Part shown: positions 33,385-43,690 of the stretch, piece by piece
Position numbering within the stretch: the first letter of the stretch is position 1
Layout: each line of letters starts with the position of its first letter
Origin: Selaginella moellendorffii
Lineage: Eukaryota > Streptophyta > Lycopodiopsida > Selaginellales > Selaginellaceae
Assembly (NCBI RefSeq): GCF_000143415.4
Contig: NW_003314322.1
Span: 561,213 to 625,212, forward strand
DNA: 64,000 nucleotides
Reading direction: 5' to 3'
The notes under the pieces: generated by a model
What the model was told of the DNA's origin: nothing
Database searches by the model: none
What the model saw: only the letters and a program-made list of their open reading frames with translations
Translations under genes and position numbers: made by a program

Positions 33385-35436
33385 ATGGAAGCGAGCGCGA
33401 GCATGGCCAATGCATCGTCTCTCCTGTAAAGATTTCCTTCTTTTCCTTGCAAATTGATTCATTGGTTTTGCAGCTCGTCTTCTCTCCCGACCAAGCGTAG
33501 AGCTTCCGCATTGGGTTCTGGGTAAGTGCTGAAAACTCTCGTGTATGCGTATGGTTCTACTAGTTTCCAGAACAAGCGGTAATGCAGGGGCGTGGTATCA
33601 AGTACCCGAGCTCAACCTTCGCGATCATCGTTTCGAAGTTCCTCTCAATTATGCTGCTCCTTCCGACTCGACAATCTCAGTCTTCGCTCGAGAAGTCGTC
33701 TCAGGTAAAAACATATCAGCGCTGGATCTCAAAATGAGATACTTACAATACAGTTGGAAACGAGGAGAAAGACCTGCCATTTTTGCTCTTCTTGCAAGGG
33801 GGTCCCGGATTTGAATCCCTTCGTCCGCTGGAGTGCAGTGGATGGCTGAAAAGAGCTTGCGAGGACTTTCGAGTCATCCTTCTAGATCAGGTTTCATTCA
33901 TTTTATTCCTGTGTGTTTGATATCTCTTTCAGCGAGGAACTGGGCTTTCTACCGCCTTGACTGTTGGATCGCTGAACCAACTTTCGAGCCCCCAGGCACA
34001 GGCATCCTACCTCCAGCATTTTCGAGCTGATAACATCGTCAGAGACGCGGAGATGATTCGAAAGAGCCTTGTGCCACACGGAGAGCCTTGGACTCTCCTT
34101 GGTCAGGTAAAGCTCTCGCTTTTTAAACACTTGCAACGCCAACCTTGAAATGCTTTTCCTATCCAGAGCTATGGTGGTTTCTGTGCCGTTACTTATCTAA
34201 GCATGGCACCATCCGGCCTGGAGCAAGTGCTACTCACGGGCGGTCTTCCTCCTATTGACGCTGGATGCACTGCCGAGGCCGTGTATCGTGCTTGCTACAA
34301 GCGTGTCCTGCTCCAAAACATGAAGTTTTACCAGCGTTTCCCTCGGGATGAAGAGCTCGTCCGGGAGATTGTTTTACACTTGGCAAGTAGCGAAGGTGGA
34401 GGGGTGAGTCGATCTTTTCTTGCCATTTATACTTATATAAAGTGTGTGATAGGTGCTTCTTCCATCTGGTGGCAAGCTCACACCAAGGAGCTTTCAGTTG
34501 CTTGGCTTGACAGGATTGGGATCACACACTGGCTTTGAAAAGCTTCACTTCACGTGAGCGCTGCGCTTTTCGTTTTCCTTCTTTTCTTTATGTTTTCTTC
34601 GTTCAGTCACTCTAATTTATTTCTCTTTTATTTCCTTCAGGTTGGAGCGAGCATGGGATCCTGTTCTTGTACCTGGCATTAGCAAGCAGCTTAGCTACAC
34701 ATTTCTTCGAGCGGTAGGGTGTTATCAACCTTTTGTCTTAAACGCTTTTTATTTAACACTTGTATAGTTTGAGAACTGGCTGGATTTCGATACAAATCCT
34801 TTATATGCACTGATGCACGAGCCTATCTACTGCCAGGTACGTCGGGCAAATGCAGTTCTCCGGAGGTGCCAATAGCGTGATGTTGTCATGCTTCAGGGTG
34901 CGGCATCAAACTGGGCAGCACAAAAAGTAAGAGATGAACTGGATGAGCAGTTTGATCCGGTCTTTGCTGCAAAACATAGCGAGCCCGTTCTTTTCACGGG
35001 AGAGGTATGATTGGTCTTCTTCTGCTGATTTCCTCGCGAACACTGGTCTCAGATGGTGTATCCATGGATCTTTGACGAGATAAAACCGTTGCATCCTCTA
35101 AAGGAGGCTGCAAACCTCCTAGCCGAGAAACAAGATTGGCCAGTTCTCTACAACCATGAGGTTTTACGCTCTAACAAGGTGCACTTTTCTTTTCTCTTTT
35201 CTCCTTTTGCGCAAAAGACATTCTTTGGCTGTGTCGTTCAGGTGCCCGTCGCAGCAGCGGTGTATTACGAAGACATGTACGTAAATGTGAGCTTGTCAGA
35301 GGCGACGGCTGCGTCCATACCAGGAATAAGGCTGTGGATCACTAACGAGTTCATGCACTCTGGACTCCGCGAAGATGGCTATCGAGTCTTGGATCATCTC
35401 CTTGCGATGCTAAAAGGAAAGAGACTGCTTCGATGA
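33385..35436 (+). CDS. Proline iminopeptidase (alpha/beta hydrolase, S33)
   Basis: Around 12 exons. The first two encode MEASASMANASSLLSSSLPT and a basic stretch KRRASALGSG, which looks like a plastid or mitochondrial leader. The catalytic domain then has RFEVPLNYAAP, FLLFLQGGPGFES (oxyanion HGGPG-type motif), DQRGTGLST, GQSYGGFCAVTYLSM (nucleophile Ser in GxSYGG), the cap region, EPVLFTGEMVYPWIFD (with the catalytic Asp region) and a His in the NEFMHSGLREDGYRV motif near the C-terminus. This gives a complete Ser-Asp-His triad. S33 iminopeptidases release N-terminal proline from peptides. The frame ends TGA at 35434-35436. The exact exon edges at the leader were chosen to keep the frame. Confidence 0.85.
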
Positions 35437-35489
35437 CTTTCCTTTAAACTTTCGAAATTCCTTTATTGTTTAGTGAGTTCCAGGCCTTT

Positions 35490-36625
35490 CTAAGCGCTAC
35501 TCTTCCAAGCCGAGAGAGGCAGCGAGGAAGTGAAACGCCATGTATTGGTTATATGGACGTCGCTGTACCTCTCTCCCTTGACGGAATCAACCGAAACTAC
35601 ACTCTCGACCTCGTCGATATCTTCCTTGGAGAGAGTGACTCGGAGAGAAGCTCGGTTCTCTTCGAAGTTTTGGAGCTTGGTAGTGCCTGGAATAGGAACA
35701 ACGTCGTCGTCTTCGTGTTGGACCCAGGCAAGAGCAAGCTGCCCGGGACTGCAGTTCTTCCTCGCAGCTATCTTGCAGAGCTTCTCGTACAAAATCTTGT
35801 TGAACCTTGGAACCGTCTGTATCAAATAGACAGCGCTTTAGAACTTTACAAGCTTCTTGCAAGAACATTACCTTGCGGAAATCGTCATTGCCAATCTCTT
35901 CCACCACAGCCTTCCCTGAGAAGAAGCCTCGCCCAAGTGGACTATAGCTAACAATGCCAATCCCAAGCTCCCTGAGTTTTACAAGAAAGACCATCTTAAT
36001 GAATGAAACAGTGAGGAGAAGTTATCTGCAAGTTGGAATGATCTCCTCCTCGACATCTCGGGTCCAAAGAGACCACTCGATCTGAACAGCGGTGATGGGA
36101 TGAACCGAATGAGGTCAACGAATATCAGCGGCTGATGCTTCCGAGAGCCCCAAGTACTTCACCTTCCCCTCCTTGACGAGCTCTTTCATCGCTCCCACCT
36201 TCACGGAGCAATCGATATAAGTTAGACACAAAGTTCTATACAACTCTTACCGTGATTTCGATTGGAACTTTGATAGTAGAGATCAATGCAGTCGATCTCG
36301 AGCCTCTTCAAGCTGGCCTCGCAAGCAGCACGAACATGTCCCCCCGAATTCCAATCTTGACATTGCTGTTCCAGTTTCCATCGTGGAAAGCTACTGCAAA
36401 CTTGGTCGCGATTTGGACCTTGTCCCGAATTCCTTTGATCGCCTGCCACGAATTAGTGAGAACTTCCACACACTTTCATCGATTGCGTTTACCTTTCCAC
36501 GTTGGTATGCGGTCCATAGACATCAGAAGTGTCGAGAAAAGTGACCCCCGATCCAACAGCCTTGCGGATGAAATCGCTCAGGCTTTTTAACATTGATGGA
36601 CATTCCCGAGCGGACACAAGACTTG
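35490..36625 (-). pseudogene. Aldo-keto reductase pseudogene
   Basis: The exon order parallels the intact AKR at 1.0-2.3 kb, but damage is clear. The first exon has frame loss near SGMSINV/KKPERF, although GSGVTFLDTSDVYGP remains. In exon 2 the HRVDPK block after CIDLYYQ is deleted with a frameshift, removing the active-site His. In exon 3 the codon after SAADIR is TGA. The last two exons are still open ([16 protein letters not shown] and [15 protein letters not shown]...STOP at 35490-35492) and have GT donors, including where the intact copy uses GC. It cannot encode a working reductase. Confidence 0.85.
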
Positions 36626-36701
36626 CATATATTTACATGGAGAAAATGAAAAAGTAGTAGTTAGGGGAAACAGAGTATGTCGTTTAACTAGAAAACTAAC
36701 A

Positions 36702-36713
36702 TGGTATCGGAGC
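36702..36713 (+). other. Primer-binding-site-like sequence of a Ty1/copia LTR element
   Basis: TGGTATCGGAGC differs at one base from TGGTATCAGAGC, the classic plant copia primer-binding site complementary to the initiator Met-tRNA, and follows a sequence ending ACTAACA. This suggests the LTR end and internal start of an element that runs into the assembly gap. No LTR partner is identified in the window. Confidence 0.5.
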
Positions 36714-36805
36714 AAACGATGATCTCATGGGCAAAACAAGACCACGCAGCGAGCAGCTAGATCGCGTGACCACTCGCAGAAGAAGAGGAAGGGAAAAATC
36801 TGTGC

Positions 36806-36905
36806 NNNNNNNNNNNNNNNNNNNNNNNNNNNNNNNNNNNNNNNNNNNNNNNNNNNNNNNNNNNNNNNNNNNNNNNNNNNNNNNNNNNNNNNNNNNNNNN
36901 NNNNN
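36806..36905. other. Assembly gap (100 N) between inverted arms
   Basis: Exactly 100 N, the usual placeholder for a gap of unknown size. The left flank 36757-36805 (CTAGATCGCGTGACCACTCG...) is the reverse complement, with small differences, of 36972-37019 (...CGAGTGGTCACGCGATCTAG). Such a fold-back probably explains the failed assembly. Any frame running through the Ns is meaningless. Confidence 0.95.
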
Positions 36906-37026
36906 GTTGTGGTCATTTCTTCTACAATTTCCAGCACGCTCCAACCCTGATCTTGAATGAACTTTTCTACAGCACGGATTTTTCTTCTTCTGCTGCAGTC
37001 GAGTGGTCACGCGATCTAGAGTCCTT

Positions 37027-37595
37027 GAAAATGCATGATCTTCACTTATCTCAAAACTTTAGCTGATTATGATTGAAAGACTTTAGGTTGAACCGATGAA
37101 TTGAGAAACTTCAACTTGAGCTAGTAGAGGAAAGCTCCTTATTAGTGAAATCGTTGGAGTCCAAAAGTGGTAATGAAGTAACTGTGATGCATGACTAGTC
37201 TCAATGTCAGAAAACTGATGCATTTTCGCCTGAAAATTCGTTCCTGAACTTCCTCGAAAATGCATGATCTTCGCTTATCTCAAAATTCTAGCTGATTATG
37301 ATTGACAGACTTTAGGTTGAAGCGATGAATTGAAAAACTTCAACTTGAGCTAGTAGAGGAAAGCTCCTAAATCGTTGGAGTCCAAAAGTGGTAATGAAGT
37401 AACTGTGATGCATGACTAGTTTCAATATCAGAAAAACTGATGCATTTTCGCCTGAAAATTCGTTCCTGAACTTCCTCGAAAATGCGAAAACTTCAACTTG
37501 AGCTAGTAGCGGAAAGCTCCTTATTAGTGAAATCGTTGGAGTCCAAAAGTGGTAATGAAGTAACTGTGATGCATGACTAGTCTCAATATCAGATT
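37027..37595. repeat. Tandem repeat, about 229-bp unit, 2.5 copies
   Basis: Units begin GAAAATGCATGATCTTC at 37027 and 37256. A third, internally deleted copy starts near 37478 and ends near 37592. Shared landmarks are TTCAACTTGAGCTAGTAG, GTGATGCATGACTAGT and CCTGAACTTCCTCG. High identity between copies suggests recent expansion. No convincing gene is inside; minus-strand frames across it are repeat artefacts. Confidence 0.85.
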
Positions 37596-37629
37596 TCAAG
37601 TCATCATTTTGGAGGTTTCATTCTTTTAC

Positions 37630-37865
37630 AAAGTTTTGGACAACGTCATCCTCTTGGTGATGTACCCAAGTTGCTGGACTGAACTGCTTCCTGTGCAAAT
37701 AGATGACCGTTTTGAAATTTACAAGATTCAGTTGGAATGATCTCTTCTACATCACGGTCCAAAAAGACCACTCGATAGACTGGTGTTGCTATATTTGTAG
37801 ATGAGCATAAATCTAGTTGGAATGACCTCCTCCACATCACGGGTCCAAATGATCTCCTAGGAAAA
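37630..37865 (-). pseudogene. AKR fragments
   Basis: On the minus strand, pieces resembling RDVEEIIPT (the end of AKR exon 3) occur twice (about 37733-37765 and 37820-37850). A part resembling the LAWVQH...DDV region lies at about 37640-37680. These are shuffled scraps of the aldo-keto reductase family next to the larger pseudogene, with no continuous frame. Confidence 0.5.
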
Positions 37866-37919
37866 TCATTTGATATCTAATCCGTCAACCGCTACTGTAG
37901 CGGCAGGAAGGAGTTGAGG

Positions 37920-39433
37920 ATGCAAGGGAGGCGGAGCTGGAGCCAGGACGTGTGGCCCGGCGTGTGGATGTCCGCCAGCGACAAGTGTGTCATCGGCGCC
38001 CAGACCTCGGGGCTGCTCATCGTCTTCCGCCTCGTCTCCTTCGTCGGCTACTGCCTGTGGTGGGTGCTCTCCAGGCTGTGGAGTGGGGGGATTATGTCCG
38101 ACACGGACAGCTCCCGGACGGACAGGAAAGCCGGGCACCGGAAAGGCGACGATGGGAGTGGCCAGGAGAGCAAAGTTGACAGGGTGAGGCGCAAGGCGGA
38201 AGAGAAGCGGCTGGCTAGGCTAGAGAAGTAACAGATGGAGGCCGAGGAGAGAATGCAACGGGAGGAAGTAGCCAGGCTTGTAGACGAGCGCAGAAGGCAG
38301 AGGGCCGATGCTCAGAACGACAATAAGATGGCTGACGAGGGCGGGAGTAGTGAGGCCCAACGCCGGAAACAGGTGAAAGCCCGGTCACGAAAAGCAGTTG
38401 ATGAAAGTCAAGGCGTCGGTGTTGAAAAAGCAGGACAAGCATGTTGTGTCCGCGACGGCAATAGCTGGTACCACCTCGTCAAGCAAAGCGAACGCAAATG
38501 AAGGAGTAAGCCATCCGCGTGGAACCGGATCTCTTGGGCGTGGGGTAAAGGAAGTGGCACAAGGATACCAAGCACCACCAGAGTATCAGTGAGGTTCGTA
38601 ACTTGTTCGTAACTTGTTCTTCACACTCCGTTGCTTTCAAGTGACACGGGGAATCGTTGTCTGCTCAGGTCCAAGGCTTGGATGCTTCAACTAGCACATC
38701 TCCTGACGTCGACGGCGTCCCGCCATCGCCATCGCCATCGCCATCACCTGCTCTAGTTGAGGCTGATCTCCAAGCGCTTCACGACAGTGCTTCCTTGACT
38801 AGTCCCCGCTCGTGCAAGAACGAAACCGCCGGCCTGTCACCAGTCGACGATTGTCTTCCTCCTCCTTCCCCGTCCCAGTCCATCTACTCGACGTTCATGG
38901 CCAGTGTTCCAGTCTCAGATGCACAACCGGATTATGACGGATGGGTGGCTAGTGACTTGGCTCCCAAGTCGACGTGGAAAATGTGGGAGGCACCCAACCT
39001 CGATCTTCCAAGGCTTACTCAGTGCATCAACGGCGTGGATCCAGTGTCGTCCCAGCCCAGCAGTGACCTGACATCGTCATTCCTAAGCAGCGGCCCGGTC
39101 GGCATCGTCCCGAGCGTCCCCATCACCAATAACCTGTGGTCCAACTATCATGCATTCTTACAAGTGCCAATCATGGGTGAGTTTAAGGCCACAAGACCAA
39201 GTCGTTGCCCATATGTGGCATCTGGCACGACCTTGGTGACGACGTCCCTATCAGCTGCTTTGGTACAGGTTCAAAGGTGGAGCTCATCTTTGAATGCCCC
39301 AAGAACATTTTCTCATGGGCTCTTTCCAGTTGACCACGACTTTGATCCTCCTCCTGGTGGAGATACCCTCGGAAACTCTTCGGCGGAGATAGACTTGCGA
39401 TGGAAATGCTGCTGCAGAGGGAGGGTCAAATAA
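37920..39433 (+). pseudogene. Nonsense-interrupted membrane/coiled-coil gene (plant NST1-like)
   Basis: From ATG 37920 the frame reads MQGRRSWSQDVWPGVWMSAS, a hydrophobic segment SGLLIVFRLVSFVGYCLWWV, a Ser/Asp linker and a charged coiled coil VRRKAEEKRLARLEK. It then hits TAA at 38229-38231 and continues in the same frame as QMEAEERMQREEVARLVDER. A GAA-to-TAA change would explain this. Further on the frame changes again. At 38657-39433 a Pro/Ser-rich segment with STWKMWEAPNLDLPR follows. The order resembles a plant protein group annotated as stress-response NST1-like (membrane start, coiled coil, Ser/Pro-rich tail). I read it as a pseudogene. A recent mutation or a sequencing error at the single stop cannot be excluded. 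Confidence 0.55.
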
Positions 39434-39699
39434 CGTCAACGAACTTGACCGGTCAGAGACGGTCAAACATAAAGTCAACGGACTTCCCGAGCCGTCATCT
39501 TCGTGAACATTATCTCAAGGAGGTCACATGCTGGCGAGATCAAGTTGAAAGAGATCAAGTTGCGAAAAGTATTAAGTTAATTTTGGAGCTTCTCGTTCCA
39601 ACAGCTGGAAGAACCTCGTGTCAGGTGGAATGAATGCGATCCCGCTTGACCTAATTTGGGTATTTGGTAGGGTTTTTGGAACTCGCGATCGATCGATCC

Positions 39700-40620
39700 A
39701 TGGCGCTTGCTGCTGCGACGTCATCGGCTCTGGCGGGGAGGATCTCGCTGCTCCCGTCGCTCCCAGCTCTAAGCGAGAGATCGAGCATCAGGTGCGATTT
39801 CCACCAGCAGCAGCAGCAGCAGCAGCAGCGGCGGCGGAGGCGGAGCCCGGAAATGCTGGTGCTGAGAGCGACGGGAGGGGGAGGGGAGAGTGTGGAAGTG
39901 GAGCAGAAGGAAACGATCCTCCCGTCTGGCGAGTGGCCCGAGAATTTCTCCATGCTCAACTTCGAGGATCTCACCGTGCACTTGGAGCCATCGCTGTTTA
40001 AAGCCGAGGTTTGTATTGCATTGCTCCTTGTTTTGCTGGGTAGACAAATTCCTTTCTCTTCCAGGCTCAGCCATCTACATTTCTCGCGGATGTCATGTCC
40101 AGGGAGCTCATCACAGCTTCTCCGGACGCGCTGCTGGAGGAGGTCGATCACCACTTCTCGCATATCTCCGGGCTTCCGGTGGTGGACAAGGATTTTCACT
40201 GCGTTGGTGTTCTGTCCAAGAAGGATAGAACCAAAGGCTCTAAAGGGGTACGTACCACGATTGCATTGTAGATTTGACAAGGTTCTCTTTTAATCGTTTC
40301 TCCAGCTCAAGACGCCTATTCGGGAAGTGATGAGCTCGCCCGCGATCACCTTATCTGCTGACAAAACTGTGTCCGGTCAGTCTAGGTTCTTTCTCACAAA
40401 CGAAGAAAGAGTTTAATCTATTTCTTCTGCGACTAACACCGAAAGTACAGATGCTGCCGTGTTCATGCTCAAGAACAAATTTCATCGGATTCCTGTTGTA
40501 AACAACTCGAACCAAGTCATTGGTAATATATTCTCCCGTCGCGATCTCGCTAAACTCTTGAAATTTCCAGGCATTGTCACGAGAACTGATATCTTCACAG
40601 CAATGGAGGGAGGATCATAG
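39700..40620 (+). CDS. CBS-pair (CBSX-like) protein, probably plastid
   Basis: Five exons: 39700-40008, 40065-40247, 40306-40375, 40451-40522 and 40571-40620; together they give 228 codons with consistent phases. MALAAATSSALAGRISLLPS, a polyQ and polyR stretch (CAG repeat at about 39805-39830) and a Ser/Ala-rich region form a transit-like leader. The mature part has GEWPENFSMLNFEDLTVHLE, then two CBS motifs: LADVMSRELITASPDALLEE...LPVVDKDFHCVGVLSKKD and IREVMSSPAITLSADKTVSD...HRIPVVNNSNQVIGIVTRTD. CBS pairs bind adenosyl ligands. In plants, small two-CBS proteins tune thioredoxin-linked redox in organelles, but the activity here is unproven. Homologues with GEWPENF sequence exist across land plants. 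Confidence 0.87.
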
Positions 40621-40783
40621 CGATGATACTTCGTAACTTACAAACCCGTAAATAAAACAGTTTGCAAAATAAGTTTTCTACGGATTAATCATTAACACCT
40701 TGGATAAGTATATTTTTCATATTAGGAAAGCATATTCGATTTTACAAAGTTCTGGTTAGGGCAACGCGATTTTGAGGACAGCT

Positions 40784-41688
40784 ATGGCGGGCGACGAAGA
40801 GATCGTGAACATGAGGGAGCCGGACTATACTCCCGCCAGCATCTATGAGATCGATGTTAGGGTATTCTTCCTCCATCCAACTCGCGTTTGTTTTCATAGA
40901 TCGATTGGTGATCACAGGACAAACACGGCCAAAAAGTTTCCATGAGCAAATACAGAGACAAGGGTCTTTTGATCGTCAATGTCGCCACAATGTCGTGCGT
41001 ATCTCCTGTTCTCGATTGATTGCATTTTCCATTCCTCATATGATCCATCCAGGGCGTTTGCTTCAAGCATGTACAAGGAGCTCAACGAGCTCCACGTAAA
41101 ATACGTGGACGAAGGTTCTTTTGATCTTGTGTTTCTTTCTCTGGGATCCTCCAAACTATAGCTTCGATTGCAGTCGTGATTCGCCAGGGCTAGAGATTTT
41201 GGCATTCCCGTGCAACCAATTCGCTGCGCAAGAGCCACTCAGGACGGAATATCTTCAAGAGACAGTCTCTTCTCGATTTGGGCCACACTTCCCACTCTTT
41301 GAAAGGGTACGAGAGATTTCTCACTGAGAATAGGATCCAATTCGAACACTTGATCGAGAATTTTGACGATGTTTGATCCACAGGTGGATGTAAATGGCCC
41401 AAACACCGCAGTTCTCTTCAGGTACCTCAAGGACAAGAGCGATGGCGATCGAATTCGCTGGAATTTCACAAAGTTTTTGATCAATCGAACTGGTGGAATT
41501 GCTGGGAGATACGCCCCTCACATACCACCATACAAATTGGAGGTTGGTTCTTCCCATTCTAGCATTTCTTCATCAATTTTCTTTGACATCAGGAAGATAT
41601 CAAGAGCCTCTTGGCTGTGGAGCTCCCATTTGAGGAAGAAAAGAGAAAGAATGCCCCCGAGGAAGAAGAACAGGAGGAAGAACCCTAA
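40784..41688 (+). CDS. Glutathione peroxidase homologue lacking catalytic Cys
   Basis: Six exons. MAGDEEIVNMREPDYTPASI leads to the GPX fold: YEIDVRDKHGQKVSMSKYRD, LLIVNVATMSAFASSMYKEL, GLEILAFPCNQFAAQEP, LQETVSSRFGPHFPLFE, VDVNGPNTAVLFRYLKD and IRWNFTKFLINRTGGIAGRY. Alignment to plant GPX motifs NVASxCGxT and FVCTRF puts Ser52 at the peroxidatic Cys and Ser100 at the resolving Cys, while C81, Q83 and the Trp/Asn of WNF stay. So thiol peroxidase activity is probably lost. The call depends on the splice at ATGTC|GTGCGT...CAG|GGCG; the alternative GTATCT donor would keep a Cys codon but shift the frame. The tail is acidic (PFEEEKRKNAPEEEEQEEEP). No transit peptide seen. Confidence 0.78.
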
Positions 41689-41767
41689 AACGTTTATAAT
41701 GTAGGAGGGAAAATGGCGCACGTGGAAAATGCGCCAGTGGAAGTAGTGTTTTTAGGGTTCTCAGGCT

Positions 41768-43364
41768 ATGGCATGCGGTCAGAGCCGCCTCAATGGCTGC
41801 TACATCGATTCCTTCCACCAGCACCATCGGCATCAGGGTGTGGCATTCTCGCGGCCGGCATTTGGAGCTCGCTGCAAGCTCGCACCTAGATTTCCCAAGA
41901 AAGCGCTGGCGGTGGATGTGCGCCAAAATGCGGCCACTGACACGCAGGAGCAGCAGCAGCGAGCCCCGCTCGAGTGTAGCCAGGACGTGATCGATGCCGA
42001 GGCGAGGCTGTTCGTCCACACCTATGATCGAGTTCCAGTCGCATTTGTGAGGGGGCATGGATGCAAGCTCTACGACATCGATGGGAAGGAGTACTTGGAC
42101 ATGGCGGCCGGGATCGCTGTGAATTCCCTGGGGCATGGCGATCCACTGTGGGTGAAAGCCATCTTGGAGCAGGCTACCACGCTCGCGCATGTCAGCAATG
42201 TCTATCACTCCTTGCCTCAGGTATGGAATTCTTTCTCTTTTTTTTTCTTTTCTCTCGATGTGTTTGCATGGGAGAGATCCAAGAGAAGTTCTTCTAAAAC
42301 TTCGTTCATGGTTCTTCCAGGTGAGACTCGCAGAGAGATTGGTCCAATCCTCCTTCGCAGATCGCGTCTTCTTCTCCAACTCTGGCACCGAAGCCAACGA
42401 GGCCGCGATCAAGTTTGCGAGAAAGTACCAGAGGGTGAAAGCCAAAGAGAAGAGCGACAAGCAGGCATCGTCTCCTCTCGTGGAGGATCCCATCCCGACG
42501 GGCTTCGTTGCCTTCTCGAACAGCTTCCACGGGAGAACTCTGGGAGCGCTGGCGCTGACGAGCAAGGAGAAATACCGCGCTCCGTTCGAGCCGATCATGC
42601 CCGGGGTCAAGTTTGTGGAATTCGGCAACTTGGAAGCCGCCGAGAAGATCGTCCAGCAGCAAAGAACCGCGGCGGTTTTCGTAGAGCCGGTCCAGGGCGA
42701 AGGTGGTGTCTATCCAGCCATTGGCCATTTTCTCGAAGGCCTTCGAGCGCTTTGCTCCAGCACTGGAACTCTCCTAGTGTTTGACGAGGTAAGGTTCAGC
42801 ACTCTTTTTTTCTTTCGCCAACTTTCCAAAAACTTCCAGGTTCAGTGCGGTCTAGGCCGAACCGGAAAGCTCTGGGCGCACGAAGCATACGGCATAGAGC
42901 CGGATATCATGACTCTGGCCAAGCCGCTAGCTGGGGGCTTACCGATCGGAGCGGTGCTCGTGACTCAGGCAGTAGCGGACGCCATCGTTCCAGGCGATCA
43001 CGGCAGCACTTTTGCGGGGAGTCCTCTGGTGTGCAGCGCGGCTCTGGCGGTTCTAGATCGGCTGCAAGAGCCCGGGTTCCTGGACAGCGTCGCGAGCAAA
43101 GGCAACCATCTGCGAGAGCTCCTGACGCGAATGCTGGCACCGTTTCCGCACGTAAAGGAAGTTCGTGGTGCCGGGCTGCTGGTTGGGATTCAGCTGGACG
43201 TATCGGCGGCGCCGCTGGTGGCAGCGGCTCGCAGCAAAGGGCTGATCGTCTTGACGGCGGGGGCCGGGGACGTGGTGAGGCTGGCGCCGCCGTTGGTAAT
43301 CTCGGAAGCGGAGCTGGAGCAGTGTGCGGAGATCCTTGTCAGCTGCATTTCTTCATTGGATTGA
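41768..43364 (+). CDS. Acetylornithine aminotransferase
   Basis: Three exons (41768-42220, 42321-42788, 42840-43364), 482 codons. The N-terminus [20 protein letters not shown] to about residue 60 is a transit-like leader. The class-III aminotransferase follows: [101 protein letters not shown] and [19 protein letters not shown], where the Lys in LAKP binds PLP, and [16 protein letters not shown]. It converts N-acetylglutamate semialdehyde to acetylornithine in plastid arginine synthesis. All hallmark residues are present. Reading straight through either intron also gives long open frames, but family continuity requires splicing. Confidence 0.93.
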
Positions 43365-43690
43365 ACAAGTTTGTTAGGATTATAACGATCAAACTGCGCG
43401 AGTTCTTGATAGTGACTGTGTTTTGCGATTTCTCGCAATCGTGCCGACTTAAAAAAGATCTAAGCTCAAGACATAAGCCAATTTACCTATCTATCAATTC
43501 TCGGGTCAACTCAAAATAACAAAATATTTCCGAATATTCTCTGTCAGTCAGGACGTTGCTATTATGAAGAACCATATTCCTAGGCAATTAAGGATCATGG
43601 TCGGGATTCTCAATACTGCATGCTGCGGAAAGGCAAGTCTATGAGCTTGATATATTCTATGGCGGCTCTAAGGTCTAGGGCTAAGGTTTC

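Noticed and set aside
36696-37010. Frames spanning the N block
   Set aside because: They run through 100 Ns and only reflect the gap placeholder.
42189-42320. Open frame running through the first intron of the aminotransferase gene
   Set aside because: Family alignment needs exon end at 42220 and restart at 42321; intron read-through is by chance.
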